This document shows, in pieces, positions 1-6,282 of a DNA stretch of 11,890 bases (its first letter is position 1; every line of letters starts with the position of its first letter). The stretch is from Bacillota bacterium (GTDB lineage Bacteria; Bacillota; Clostridia; Peptostreptococcales; Anaerovoracaceae). The notes under the pieces were generated by a model. It did not search any database. It was given only the letters and a program-made list of their open reading frames with translations, and was not told the DNA's origin. Location of the stretch: positions 1-11,890 of the forward strand of contig JAFWFF010000137.1 in NCBI GenBank assembly GCA_017515765.1, read 5' to 3'. The position numbers were made by a program, and so were the translations under genes.

Positions 1-32
1 CGTTTCGGTAGTATAGGGGTGAGGATATCCCG

Positions 33-605
33 ATGAGAGAAGAGATAAAAGACGAAAAGATAATAGAGCTTTTCCTGAAACGTGATGAGGCTGCGGTCTC
101 ATGCGCTTCGGAGAAATACGGCGCGTACTGCACCGCGGTCGCCGGGCGGATCCTGGCGGACAGGAGCGACGTGGAGGAATGCGTGAGCGATACCTGGCTC
201 GGGGCTTGGAACTCGATACCGCCCCACATCCCGGAGGTGCTGAGGACCTTCCTCGGAAAGATCACCCGCAACCTGTCGCTCAAGCGGCTGCGCGAGAACA
301 CTGCCGGAAAGCGCGGAGGCACGATGGCAGACCTGGCGCTTGACGAGCTTGCCGAGATCACCGCGGGTTCGGAGAATGTCGAGAGCGGCGTAGAGACCGA
401 GGAACTGGCGGCGTCGATAAACGGCTACCTGGCGGGCCTCGGGCAGGAGCAGCGGAAGATATTCGTGATGAGATACTGGTATTTCAGCCCGGTCGCGGAG
501 ATCGCCGGCAGCCTGGGAGTCACGGAGAGCAAGGTCAAGATGACTCTGAAACGCGTAAGGGACGGCCTGAGGGACAGGCTCAAAGAGGAGGGGTATGACA
601 TATGA
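33..605 (+). CDS. ECF-like sigma-70 family RNA polymerase sigma factor
   Basis: This 190-residue protein has the size and two-domain plan of an extracytoplasmic-function (ECF) sigma factor, which directs RNA polymerase to a small regulon in response to an envelope signal. Region 2 spans about residues 8-90, with the DVEECVSDTWLGAW segment at 46-59 and the basic KITRNLSLKRLRE stretch at 76-88 expected for core binding and -10 recognition. Region 4 spans about 125-185, and its helix-turn-helix (VAEIAGSLGVTESKVKMTLKR, about 154-174) would contact the -35 element. A linker of about 35 residues with many Glu joins them. The ATG at 33 is preceded by GGGGTGAGG (16-24), a good ribosome site. The stop overlaps the next start by 4 bases (ATGA), so the two are probably translationally coupled. 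Its own promoter lies outside the window. Family call is firm; the regulon is unknown. Confidence 0.9.
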   Translation: MREEIKDEKIIELFLKRDEAAVSCASEKYGAYCTAVAGRILADRSDVEECVSDTWLGAWNSIPPHIPEVLRTFLGKITRNLSLKRLRENTAGKRGGTMADLALDELAEITAGSENVESGVETEELAASINGYLAGLGQEQRKIFVMRYWYFSPVAEIAGSLGVTESKVKMTLKRVRDGLRDRLKEEGYDI

Positions 606-1441
606 GGCCCGAAGAACTGATAGACGCGGTCGGAATGATCAAAGATGAATATATAGAGGAAGCCGCTCCCAAAGCCAGAGTCACTGCGTTCCCGGGTTCC
701 GCGGAGGACCTGCACGATGAGAAGGGCTGGCGCAGCGAGCCGCGCAGAAGAGGCGGCTGGATGAGGTACGGGAGCGTTGCCGCCGCGGCGGCTTTGCTGG
801 TGGTATTCCTCGGAGTCACGCAGATCGGAGGCAGGTTCGGTAAGGCGGACAACGGCGCCGACAGCGGCATGGAGGCAGAGCCGCAGCAGCATTCCCAGGA
901 GGCTTCTGACGACGGGAACCCGAATGGCTATTCCGTGCCGGCAAGGCCTGACAGCAAAGATGACAGGGAAGGAGCAGATACGATGACTCCGGCAGTGAAT
1001 CCGATGCAGGAGATAGATAAAGAAACGATGGCCGGCGAGGATGGGGTGGACGTCGTCCTCCCCGAGGGAGCTTCGGAAGCCGTCTGGTACAGATACGACG
1101 CGGAGCCTCTGGTCGATGAGGTGAGATTCGTCTTCGAAGGCAGGGAAGTTTATTTCCGGGCGCAGAAGGTGGACGCGGAGATCGGCAGGCCGCTAAGCAT
1201 AGAGTCCTTCACAGGGATGTACTACGACTGGGACAACGGTGTTCAGTCTGTAGCGGACAATGACAGAGGCGGGTTCTACACCGCGGTGGATGCTTCAGAA
1301 GGGGCTGAAGTACTCTACTGGTACAGCGAGGACGGGGAATATATCTTCTCGCTGTCGGTAAGCGGAGAGACTCTGGGCAACGCCGATGAATGCATGGACA
1401 GCCTCATCAGGATCTACAACGAGATCAAAGTGACGGTTTAG
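602..1441 (+). CDS. Membrane-anchored anti-sigma-like protein (sigma factor partner)
   Basis: The 279-residue protein begins with RPEELIDAVGMIKDEYIEEA (residues 2-21), the short cytoplasmic motif typical of Firmicutes proteins encoded directly after this class of sigma factor. A basic stretch (RRRGGWMR, 48-55) precedes one transmembrane helix at about 56-76. A low-complexity acidic, Ser/Pro-rich linker (about 80-155) follows, then a folded extracellular domain (about 157-279) rich in aromatic beta strands, resembling the DUF4367-type C-terminal domain. The layout suggests that the N-terminus holds the upstream sigma factor and the outer domain senses an envelope signal. There is no zinc-binding anti-sigma motif (HxxxCxxC), so the mechanism would differ from RsrA/ChrR-type proteins. 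The start overlaps the sigma stop (ATGA), supporting a fixed stoichiometry. The anti-sigma role is inferred from context and topology. Confidence 0.75.
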   Translation: MRPEELIDAVGMIKDEYIEEAAPKARVTAFPGSAEDLHDEKGWRSEPRRRGGWMRYGSVAAAAALLVVFLGVTQIGGRFGKADNGADSGMEAEPQQHSQEASDDGNPNGYSVPARPDSKDDREGADTMTPAVNPMQEIDKETMAGEDGVDVVLPEGASEAVWYRYDAEPLVDEVRFVFEGREVYFRAQKVDAEIGRPLSIESFTGMYYDWDNGVQSVADNDRGGFYTAVDASEGAEVLYWYSEDGEYIFSLSVSGETLGNADECMDSLIRIYNEIKVTV

Positions 1442-1458
1442 AACAGGGGGACAGAGAA

Positions 1459-2763
1459 ATGAGAAACAAAAGGGTATTGGGGAATACTGTCAGGGGAGCG
1501 GGGATCCCGGCGCTGTGCCTTATCGCGCTGCTCCTGATGATGACATTATCGTCCTGCTCGCTTCTGAGCAAAGCGGACGAAGCTGACAACAAAGCCGACT
1601 GCGTCACGGAGACCGAAGGGTCTGCGGAAGCCGCCGACATGGCTGCCGAAGGATCGCACGGCATAAAGGACAGCATCACCGAGCCTCCTTCGAGGCCCGA
1701 AAACGGTTCGGGCTTCAGAGCCTACGATCCCGGCGACAGATCCGGGAACGGCGAACCCAACGTCCTGACGGGCGGATGCTGGAGAGACCACGACAACTGG
1801 CCTTTCTTCATCAATCTGGTGAACTCCGGGACGATCAGCTTTCCGTCCTTCGGCCTCGACCCGAGGCACAGGATCAAAGTCACCGTGACCGACGAGTCCG
1901 GCAGCCCGCTCAGGGGTGAGACCCTGGAGCTTAAGGACGCGGAAGGCAGCGTGATCTGGACCGCCAAAAGCGGAAAAGACGGTACTGCATACCTTTTCTA
2001 TATTGCTGACGACGCGCCTGCTTACGTGACCTGCTGCGGAGAAGAGATCGACGTCTCCGGAGAAGTGCAGGAAACTTTTGAGGACGGGCAGGGAGGCGCT
2101 GCCGCCGGAGCGAGAGCGGACTATACCATGACCGTGATCCCGGAAGCGCCGGATAGGAACGGCGTCCAGATCATGTTCATAATCGACACCACCGGATCGA
2201 TGTCCGATGAGCTCGCCTTCCTCCAGAAGGACTTCTCCGCAATCGCTGAAGAAGTCGGAGGTAGCGACGTGTATTTCTCCACCGGCTTCTACAGGGATGA
2301 GGGTGACGAGTACGTCACGAAATGCAACGGTTTCACACAGGACGTCCAGACTGTCGTCTCGCAGCTCGGCGCGGAATACGTCGAGGGCGGCGGTGACAAT
2401 CCCGAGGCGGTTGCCGAGATCCTGGAAGAGACCATGAACAATAGCGAATGGAGAGAAGACTGCAGCAAAATCGCTTTCCTGATCTTTGACGCGCCTCCCC
2501 ATATCCAGAGAGAGGCTTCCATCGTGAAGTCGATAAAGACCGCTGCTGAACAGGGGATAGTGATCGTCCCTGTGGTGGCGTCCAACGCGGAGCGCGATAC
2601 TGAGCTGTTCGCGCGAGCCGCGGCGATACTGACCGGAGGCACATACGTATTCCTGACCGACGATTCGGGAGTGGGAGAAAGCCACCTGGAGCCCATCATC
2701 GGGGACTATCAAGTTGAGCTCCTTCATGATATAATCGTGAAAGTGATCGACGAATACAGATAG
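1459..2763 (+). CDS. vWA-domain lipoprotein in sigma/anti-sigma operon
   Basis: A 434-residue predicted lipoprotein. The chosen ATG at 1459 has AGGGGG at 1445-1450 just upstream and begins with a basic n-region, a hydrophobic core (about residues 14-30) and the lipobox L-S-S-C with Cys33 as the lipidated residue. An in-frame start 23 codons upstream would bury this signal and overlap the previous gene, so it is rejected. After a low-complexity linker comes an Ig/CnaB-like beta domain (about 135-185, motif VTDESGSPLRGETLELKD). A von Willebrand A domain follows (about 236-432). Its metal-site motif DTTGSM is at 243-248 (Asp243, Thr245, Ser247), GGGDNPEA at 310-317 and IFDAPPH at 342-348. The complete metal site argues that it binds a divalent cation and probably a protein or cell-wall ligand. 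It lies 17 bases after the anti-sigma-like gene, so it may be a target or input of that system. The ligand is unknown. Confidence 0.85.
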   Translation: MRNKRVLGNTVRGAGIPALCLIALLLMMTLSSCSLLSKADEADNKADCVTETEGSAEAADMAAEGSHGIKDSITEPPSRPENGSGFRAYDPGDRSGNGEPNVLTGGCWRDHDNWPFFINLVNSGTISFPSFGLDPRHRIKVTVTDESGSPLRGETLELKDAEGSVIWTAKSGKDGTAYLFYIADDAPAYVTCCGEEIDVSGEVQETFEDGQGGAAAGARADYTMTVIPEAPDRNGVQIMFIIDTTGSMSDELAFLQKDFSAIAEEVGGSDVYFSTGFYRDEGDEYVTKCNGFTQDVQTVVSQLGAEYVEGGGDNPEAVAEILEETMNNSEWREDCSKIAFLIFDAPPHIQREASIVKSIKTAAEQGIVIVPVVASNAERDTELFARAAAILTGGTYVFLTDDSGVGESHLEPIIGDYQVELLHDIIVKVIDEYR

Positions 2764-2764
2764 T

Positions 2765-2783
2765 GTCCGCGCATGCCGCGGAC
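2765..2783 (+). repeat. Perfect 7-bp inverted repeat in the vWA-cysK gap
   Basis: GTCCGCG (2765-2771) and CGCGGAC (2777-2783) form a GC-rich stem with a 5-base loop. It starts one base after the vWA gene stop codon. There is no T-run after it (CTTTGG follows), so it is not a standard intrinsic terminator. It could cap the upstream mRNA, attenuate read-through into cysK, or be incidental. The cysK ribosome site AAGGAAGG (2791-2798) lies 7 bases downstream and stays free of the stem. Confidence 0.45.
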
Positions 2784-2804
2784 CTTTGGAAAGGAAGGCG
2801 CGGA

Positions 2805-3737
2805 ATGGCGAAGATCTACGGAAGCGTGGCTGAACTCACAGGGCATACTCCCCTGATGGAGGTCAGGAACATTGAGAAGGCGGAAGGGCTCGAGGCGAGG
2901 CTTTTGATCAAGCTCGAATATCTCAACCCCGCCGGAAGCGCCAAGGACCGCGTCGCGCGCGCCATGATAGAGGACGCTGAGGCGCGCGGCATTCTGAAGC
3001 AGGGAAGCACCATCATAGAGCCGACGTCCGGAAACACCGGGATAGGCCTCGCGTCCATCGCGGCGTCCAGGGGCTATCGCGTGGTGCTGACGATGCCCGA
3101 GACCATGAGCGTCGAGCGCCGCAACATCCTTAAGGCCTACGGCGCGGAGATAGTGCTCACCGAAGGATCAAAGGGGATGGCCGGCGCCATAGCGAAGGCG
3201 GAGGAGCTCGCCGCGGAGATCGAAGGGAGCTTCATCGCCGGGCAGTTCGTGAATCCGGTGAACCCGAAGGCTCATTACGATACCACCGGCCCGGAGATCT
3301 GGGAGGATACCGGCGGGAATGTGGATATACTGATCGCGGGAGTCGGTACCGGAGGGACACTTTCCGGGACCGGCAGATACCTGAAGGACATGGATCCGGA
3401 CGTCAGGGTCATCGCGATGGAACCGGAGAATTCGGCGGTACTTTCGGGCGGCAAGCCCGGGCCGCACGCCATCCAGGGGATAGGCGGCGGATTCATTCCC
3501 GAGACACTGGACACCACGGTATACGATGAAGTGATAACGATCGACGACGTGTCCTGCTTCGACCGTGCAAAGCAGCTCGGCCGCCTGGAGGGCATCCTTG
3601 TCGGGATCTCCGCAGGCGCGGCGCTCGAAGCCGGCGTGCGGGTCGCGAAGCGCCCGGAGAACCGCGACAAGACCATAGTCGTGATCCTTCCCGACAGCGG
3701 CGACAGATACTACTCGACAAAGATATTTACGGAGTGA
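2805..3737 (+). CDS. cysK: Cysteine synthase (O-acetylserine sulfhydrylase)
   Basis: A 310-residue, full-length PLP enzyme that makes L-cysteine from O-acetylserine and sulfide in the cytoplasm. The PLP-binding lysine is Lys47 in NPAGSAKDR (41-49). The substrate loop TSGNTG is at 74-79, the phosphate-binding loop is GVGTGGTLSGTG, and the GISAGAAL segment lies near the C-terminus. The usual NPGGSVKDR motif here reads NPAGSAKDR, a tolerated variant. The start at 2805 is preferred over an in-frame one 14 codons upstream: it has AAGGAAGG at 2791-2798, it gives the canonical N-terminus ending in TGHTPL, and the upstream codons read through the hairpin. No serine acetyltransferase (cysE) is adjacent. 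I see no clear promoter in the 41-base gap, so it may be read from upstream. Cystathionine beta-synthase-like activity cannot be excluded, but length and motifs favour CysK. Confidence 0.93.
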   Translation: MAKIYGSVAELTGHTPLMEVRNIEKAEGLEARLLIKLEYLNPAGSAKDRVARAMIEDAEARGILKQGSTIIEPTSGNTGIGLASIAASRGYRVVLTMPETMSVERRNILKAYGAEIVLTEGSKGMAGAIAKAEELAAEIEGSFIAGQFVNPVNPKAHYDTTGPEIWEDTGGNVDILIAGVGTGGTLSGTGRYLKDMDPDVRVIAMEPENSAVLSGGKPGPHAIQGIGGGFIPETLDTTVYDEVITIDDVSCFDRAKQLGRLEGILVGISAGAALEAGVRVAKRPENRDKTIVVILPDSGDRYYSTKIFTE

Positions 3738-3762
3738 CAGCAAAGGATGACGTTTCCCGTTG

Positions 3763-3787
3763 AAAGCAGCCGAAAGGCTGCTTTTTT
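3763..3787 (+). terminator. Intrinsic terminator after cysK
   Basis: The arms AAAGCAGCC (3763-3771) and GGCTGCTTT (3776-3784) pair around a GAAA tetraloop and are followed by a continuous run of T (to 3787). It lies 25 bases after the cysK stop codon and isolates cysK from the hicAB cassette. Confidence 0.93.
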
Positions 3788-3809
3788 GATGAATCAAAAA
3801 AGGAAAATA

Positions 3810-3839
3810 TTGACAGCGTCGCGAGAGAAATGGTAATAT
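3810..3839 (+). promoter_or_regulatory. Predicted hicAB distal promoter P1 (extended -10)
   Basis: TTGACA (3810-3815), an 18-base spacer, then TAATAT (3834-3839) preceded by TGG, which makes an extended -10. Transcription would start near 3846. That gives a leader of about 64 bases that includes the complete ribosome site of hicA (GGAGAG, 3900-3905). It begins 22 bases after the cysK terminator. Confidence 0.65.
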
Positions 3840-3866
3840 TTGGAAAGAAACTCCAGCCTGCAATTA

Positions 3867-3895
3867 TTGACACCATATGTGACACCATATATAAT
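3867..3895 (+). promoter_or_regulatory. Consensus promoter P2 overlapping operator-like repeats
   Basis: TTGACA (3867-3872), exactly 17 bases, then TATAAT (3890-3895): a perfect sigma-A consensus. The predicted start, near 3902, falls inside the hicA ribosome site (GGAGAG, 3900-3905) and only about 8 bases before the hicA ATG at 3910. P2 transcripts should therefore translate hicA poorly while leaving hicB readable. The tandem repeat fills the spacer, so a repressor bound there would block P2. Confidence 0.72.
3868..3890 (+). repeat. Tandem 11-bp direct repeat, likely HicB operator
   Basis: TGACACCATAT occurs at 3868-3878 and again, identically, at 3880-3890, a 12-base period of about one helical turn. 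ATATG/CATAT (3875-3879 and 3886-3890) also form short inverted arms. The repeats lie between and over the P2 promoter boxes. The downstream HicB has a ribbon-helix-helix region, and such proteins commonly bind tandem sites, so autoregulation is the likely role. Binding is inferred. Confidence 0.65.
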
Positions 3896-3909
3896 TTTTG
3901 GAGAGATAA

Positions 3910-4172
3910 ATGTCGAAGTTTGAAAAACTGATCCGTTCATTTTACACCCTTGACAAGGGTATTCGTTTTGATGAGATGAGATAAGAAAAGTCCTCGAACA
4001 CTATGGGTACCAAATGCGTGGACCTTCGGGAGGAAGCAGCCATAAGACATTCAGAAAGCCGGGTGAACCGCCTGTCACGATCCCCAATCACACTCCGGTC
4101 AAGAAAGCTTATGTCGAGTTGGTGAGGGCAATAATTGAGAAAGAGGAAAAAGATGAGCAAGAAGATCGATAA
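3910..4172 (+). pseudogene. hicA: hicA toxin gene (mRNA interferase), frameshifted
   Basis: HicA is a small double-stranded-RNA-binding-fold RNase that cleaves mRNA and is held inactive by HicB. Translation from ATG 3910 (ribosome site GGAGAG, 3900-3905) gives MSKFEKLIRSFYTLDKGIRF and then hits TAA at 3982-3984 after 24 residues. A second frame then continues with IRKVLEHYGYQMRGPSGGSS and the catalytic-type histidine in SSHKTFRKPG, then PVTIPNHTPVKKAYVELV, ending at TAA 4170-4172. Removing one copy of the duplicated GATGA (3970-3979) fuses the two parts into an 85-residue HicA with an uninterrupted FDEIRKVLEHYG, the normal family sequence, and the histidine near position 43. The lesion looks like replication slippage. 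Only the frameshift is visible; no classical slippery heptamer sits at the junction. The end overlaps hicB by 20 bases. A sequencing or assembly error is the main alternative. Confidence 0.85.
3970..3984 (+). repeat. Pentanucleotide tandem repeat causing the hicA frameshift
   Basis: The sequence reads GATGA, GATGA, GATAA in three consecutive 5-base units. Two exact copies plus one variant displace the hicA frame by two bases (modulo 3) and create the TAA at 3982-3984. Loss of one GATGA unit restores the open frame. Confidence 0.8.
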
Positions 4173-4545
4173 TTATATGAGCTTGCCATACCGCATGGAA
4201 CTGATACCGGATCCGGTGGAGGGGGGATATACTGCATGGTTCCCCGAACTCCCCGGTTGTGTGACGTGTGCCGAGACCATTGAAGGCGCTGCGGCAAATG
4301 CTCTGGATGCGAAAGCTGCCTGGCTCACAGCTGCAATAGAAGAGGGTATTGAAATACCTGAGCCTGCGGAAACTCCTGCGTTATCCGCGTTCTCCGGCCA
4401 ATTCAAGCTGCGCATTCCCAAAAGCCTTCACAGATCTTTGACTATCAATGCGAAGCGGGAAGGCATCAGTTTGAATCAGTACTGCGTGTATCTTCTATCA
4501 AAAAACGACGCGGCATATTCACCGAGGGGATACGTTTCCGACTGA
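4153..4545 (+). CDS. hicB: HicB-family antitoxin and repressor
   Basis: A 130-residue protein that should bind and silence HicA and repress its own operon. Residues about 13-70 form the HicB domain (partially degraded RNase H fold), with YRMELIPDPVEGGYTAWFPE (13-32) followed by LPGC and the conserved acidic helix. After a Pro/Glu linker, residues about 82-117 (GQFKLRIPKSLHRSLTINA, then GISLNQYCVYLLSK) match a ribbon-helix-helix DNA-binding domain. The start at 4153 follows GAGG (4144-4147); a start six codons upstream (4135) would use the same frame but lacks that spacing. It overlaps the hicA 3' end by 20 bases in another frame, typical of coupled toxin-antitoxin genes. With hicA frameshifted, this would be an orphan antitoxin that may still repress P2 or neutralise another HicA. 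Confidence 0.9.
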   Translation: MSKKIDNYMSLPYRMELIPDPVEGGYTAWFPELPGCVTCAETIEGAAANALDAKAAWLTAAIEEGIEIPEPAETPALSAFSGQFKLRIPKSLHRSLTINAKREGISLNQYCVYLLSKNDAAYSPRGYVSD

Positions 4546-4597
4546 GCAGCCGCGCAGTTGGTGTAAAGCCGTCCCGGCCGTTTATGCGTATTACTTT

Positions 4598-4626
4598 TTG
4601 ATTATCGGCAGGAAACCAAGTATTAT
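4598..4626 (+). promoter_or_regulatory. Predicted nudC promoter
   Basis: TTGATT (4598-4603), a 17-base spacer, then TATTAT (4621-4626), in the 115-base gap between hicB and nudC. Transcription would start near 4633 and give a leader of about 28 bases containing GGAGG (4646-4650) before ATG 4661. I see no convincing terminator for hicB in this gap; the only stem is a 4-bp GCCG/CGGC. Confidence 0.55.
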
Positions 4627-4660
4627 ATACAGGACGAAGCAGAACGGAGGCTGAAGATAT

Positions 4661-5542
4661 ATGATCCAGGATATTTTGCCCGCGAGGCTCGACAACGCGT
4701 ACAGGAACGCCGAGCCGGGTGAGAATGACCGTATCCTCATATTTGATGAGACGGGCAAGGTGCTCGTAAAGGTGGAGGACGGAAAGGCAGGCTTCGCGGA
4801 CGCGCCGGCGGGCACGGAAGCGGTCTATCTGTTTTCAATAGATGACGTAAATTATTTCCTGGCCGCGCGGGACGAAAAGGCGGATCCCGGAGCGGGACAG
4901 GAAGGCGGCAGCGGCGATGCGCCTGAGGGCTTTTCTTTCCGCACTGTCAGGGACATGAGGCGTGTATGCGCGGGGAAGGAGCTCTTTGCCGCGTTCACGG
5001 CCTGGCATCTCTGGCGCTGGTACCGCGACAACAGGCACTGCGGACGCTGCGGGAGCCCGCTGGCCCACGACCTGAAGGAACGCGCCATGCGCTGCCCGGA
5101 GTGCGGGAACGTGATCTATCCGAGGATCAATCCGGCGGTCATCGTCGGTGTGATAAAAGGCGACTCGATGCTAATAACGCGTTACCGCACGGGCTACGGC
5201 CACAACGCGCTGGTCGCAGGCTTCACCGAGATAGGCGAGACTCTGGAGGAGACCGTGGCGAGGGAAGTCATGGAGGAGACCGGCGTCAGGGTCAAAAACA
5301 TCACGTACTATAAGTCCCAGCCCTGGGGCATCGCACAGGACATCCTGACGGGCTTCTTCTGCGAGGCGGAAGGCGACGGCGCGATCACCATGGATCCCGG
5401 CGAGCTGAAATACGCGGAATGGGTGAAGCGGGAGGAGATTGAGCTCCAGCCCGACGACATAAGCCTGACCAACGAGATGATGCGGATATTCCGTGACGGA
5501 AAGCTTCCCCATAACTTCCGTCTATCGACATCCGGCGTCTGA
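4661..5542 (+). CDS. nudC: NAD+ diphosphatase (NudC-family Nudix hydrolase)
   Basis: A 293-residue NudC-type enzyme that hydrolyses NADH/NAD+ to NMN(H) and AMP, and in some bacteria removes NAD caps from RNA. An N-terminal domain (about 1-120) is followed by a zinc ribbon with Cys127, Cys130, Cys145 and Cys148 (CGRC and CPEC). The Nudix domain carries a perfect box G(x5)E(x7)REVxEExGV at 187-209, with Glu202, Glu205 and Glu206 as metal ligands. Just after it, SQPWG (219-223) is the NudC-specific specificity motif. In the classical form SQPW is followed by PFP, whereas here it is followed by GIAQ, so substrate preference could differ. The start is supported by GGAGG at 4646-4650. It has its own putative promoter and no obvious functional link to its neighbours. 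Confidence 0.9.
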   Translation: MIQDILPARLDNAYRNAEPGENDRILIFDETGKVLVKVEDGKAGFADAPAGTEAVYLFSIDDVNYFLAARDEKADPGAGQEGGSGDAPEGFSFRTVRDMRRVCAGKELFAAFTAWHLWRWYRDNRHCGRCGSPLAHDLKERAMRCPECGNVIYPRINPAVIVGVIKGDSMLITRYRTGYGHNALVAGFTEIGETLEETVAREVMEETGVRVKNITYYKSQPWGIAQDILTGFFCEAEGDGAITMDPGELKYAEWVKREEIELQPDDISLTNEMMRIFRDGKLPHNFRLSTSGV

Positions 5543-5553
5543 AGTCATATAAT
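5525..5553 (+). promoter_or_regulatory. Predicted prepilin peptidase promoter (leaderless layout)
   Basis: TCGACA (5525-5530, inside the end of nudC), a 17-base spacer, then a perfect TATAAT (5548-5553). The expected transcription start (about 5559-5563) coincides with the ATG at 5563. No Shine-Dalgarno is visible between the -10 and the ATG. Confidence 0.6.
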
Positions 5554-5562
5554 CAAAGCGGT

Positions 5563-6270
5563 ATGACCATAGTATTTCTTACAGTGATCAAATGCCTCGC
5601 GGCTATACTGCTTGGCGTCATAGAAGGAAACGGTGCGGTGCATTTCATCAATAAAATGCCGCCCCGCTGGCTCTGCGACTACGGCGGGGAACCCTCCGAG
5701 GAGCTCCTCGACCCGCATCGCGAAAGAGTTAAGAGCACTCCCTGGAAGTTCATTCTTTCCATGCTTTTTGTCGTGCTGAACATCAAGCTGGTGATCGATG
5801 ACTGGATGTTTGCGCTGCCGGCGACGGCGGCTTTGTTTTTCCTGTCCGTGCTGGCGATGGCTGACGTGAGATACCGCATCCTTCCGGACCAGGTGACGTT
5901 GCTGCTCGCGATCACGGGGATGGGATTCATACCGTACCAGGGCTCGTGGAAGGCGTGCCTCATCGGGACCGCGATCGGGTTCTTCGGGATGGGAGCGGTC
6001 GCTTTGATCGGGAAGATCGCGGCGCGTCGCGAAACGCTCGGAGGCGGGGACATCAAGCTGTTCACCGCCCTGGGCTTCATGACGGGGCCGTCCGGGGTGA
6101 TACTGATATTCATGGCCACGGCCTTCCTCTCCGCGGCGCATTTCGTGATACTTCTCGCGACAGGGAAGAAGAAGCGCACTGACTACGTCCCGATGGCGCC
6201 TTACATAGCGGTCTGCACTGCCGCCTATCTCGTGTTTTTCTGGGGACTGGGCAGCGAGATAATATTGTGA
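5563..6270 (+). CDS. A24-family prepilin peptidase (type IV leader peptidase)
   Basis: A 235-residue multi-pass membrane aspartic protease that cleaves the leader of type IV prepilin-like proteins on the cytoplasmic face. The two catalytic aspartates are visible: Asp101 in MADVRYRILPD and Asp163 in GGGDIKL (the GxGD motif). An N-terminal hydrophobic helix (about 2-20) is followed by a soluble loop, then several transmembrane helices. The loop lacks the CxxC pairs of classical PilD methylating domains, so N-methyltransferase activity is unlikely; PPRWLCDYGGEPSEELL (33-49) is the recognisable loop segment. No pilin, competence or secretion gene is in the window, so its substrates are encoded elsewhere. 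The ATG lacks a ribosome site and lies 10 bases after a TATAAT (see promoter). Its stop is 13 bases before truA. Confidence 0.85.
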   Translation: MTIVFLTVIKCLAAILLGVIEGNGAVHFINKMPPRWLCDYGGEPSEELLDPHRERVKSTPWKFILSMLFVVLNIKLVIDDWMFALPATAALFFLSVLAMADVRYRILPDQVTLLLAITGMGFIPYQGSWKACLIGTAIGFFGMGAVALIGKIAARRETLGGGDIKLFTALGFMTGPSGVILIFMATAFLSAAHFVILLATGKKKRTDYVPMAPYIAVCTAAYLVFFWGLGSEIIL

Positions 6271-6276
6271 TAAAAT
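6248..6276 (+). promoter_or_regulatory. Predicted truA promoter (leaderless layout)
   Basis: TGGGCA (6248-6253, 4 of 6 matches), a 17-base spacer, then TAAAAT (6271-6276) preceded by TGA, an extended -10. The ATG of truA is at 6283, six bases after the -10, so any transcript from here would begin at or inside the start codon. No Shine-Dalgarno is present in AAACGG before the ATG. Confidence 0.45.
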
Positions 6277-6282
6277 AAACGG

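Noticed and set aside
1390..1458. Longer N-terminus for the vWA lipoprotein
   Set aside because: It would overlap the anti-sigma-like gene by 52 bases, lacks a ribosome site, and would place 23 charged residues ahead of an otherwise perfect lipoprotein signal.
1546..2727. A 393-codon open frame on the minus strand
   Set aside because: It lies antiparallel to the vWA gene, has no recognisable domain, and its codon pattern is the shadow of a GC-rich gene. The plus-strand vWA, lipobox and metal-site motifs are unambiguous.
3976..3990. Programmed ribosomal frameshift in hicA
   Set aside because: There is no XXXYYYZ slippery heptamer at the junction, and I saw no strong downstream stem. The exact GATGA duplication explains the shift more simply.
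4546..4597. Terminator after hicB
   Set aside because: Only a 4-bp GCCG/CGGC stem is present, with no T-run at the right place, so it is not called.
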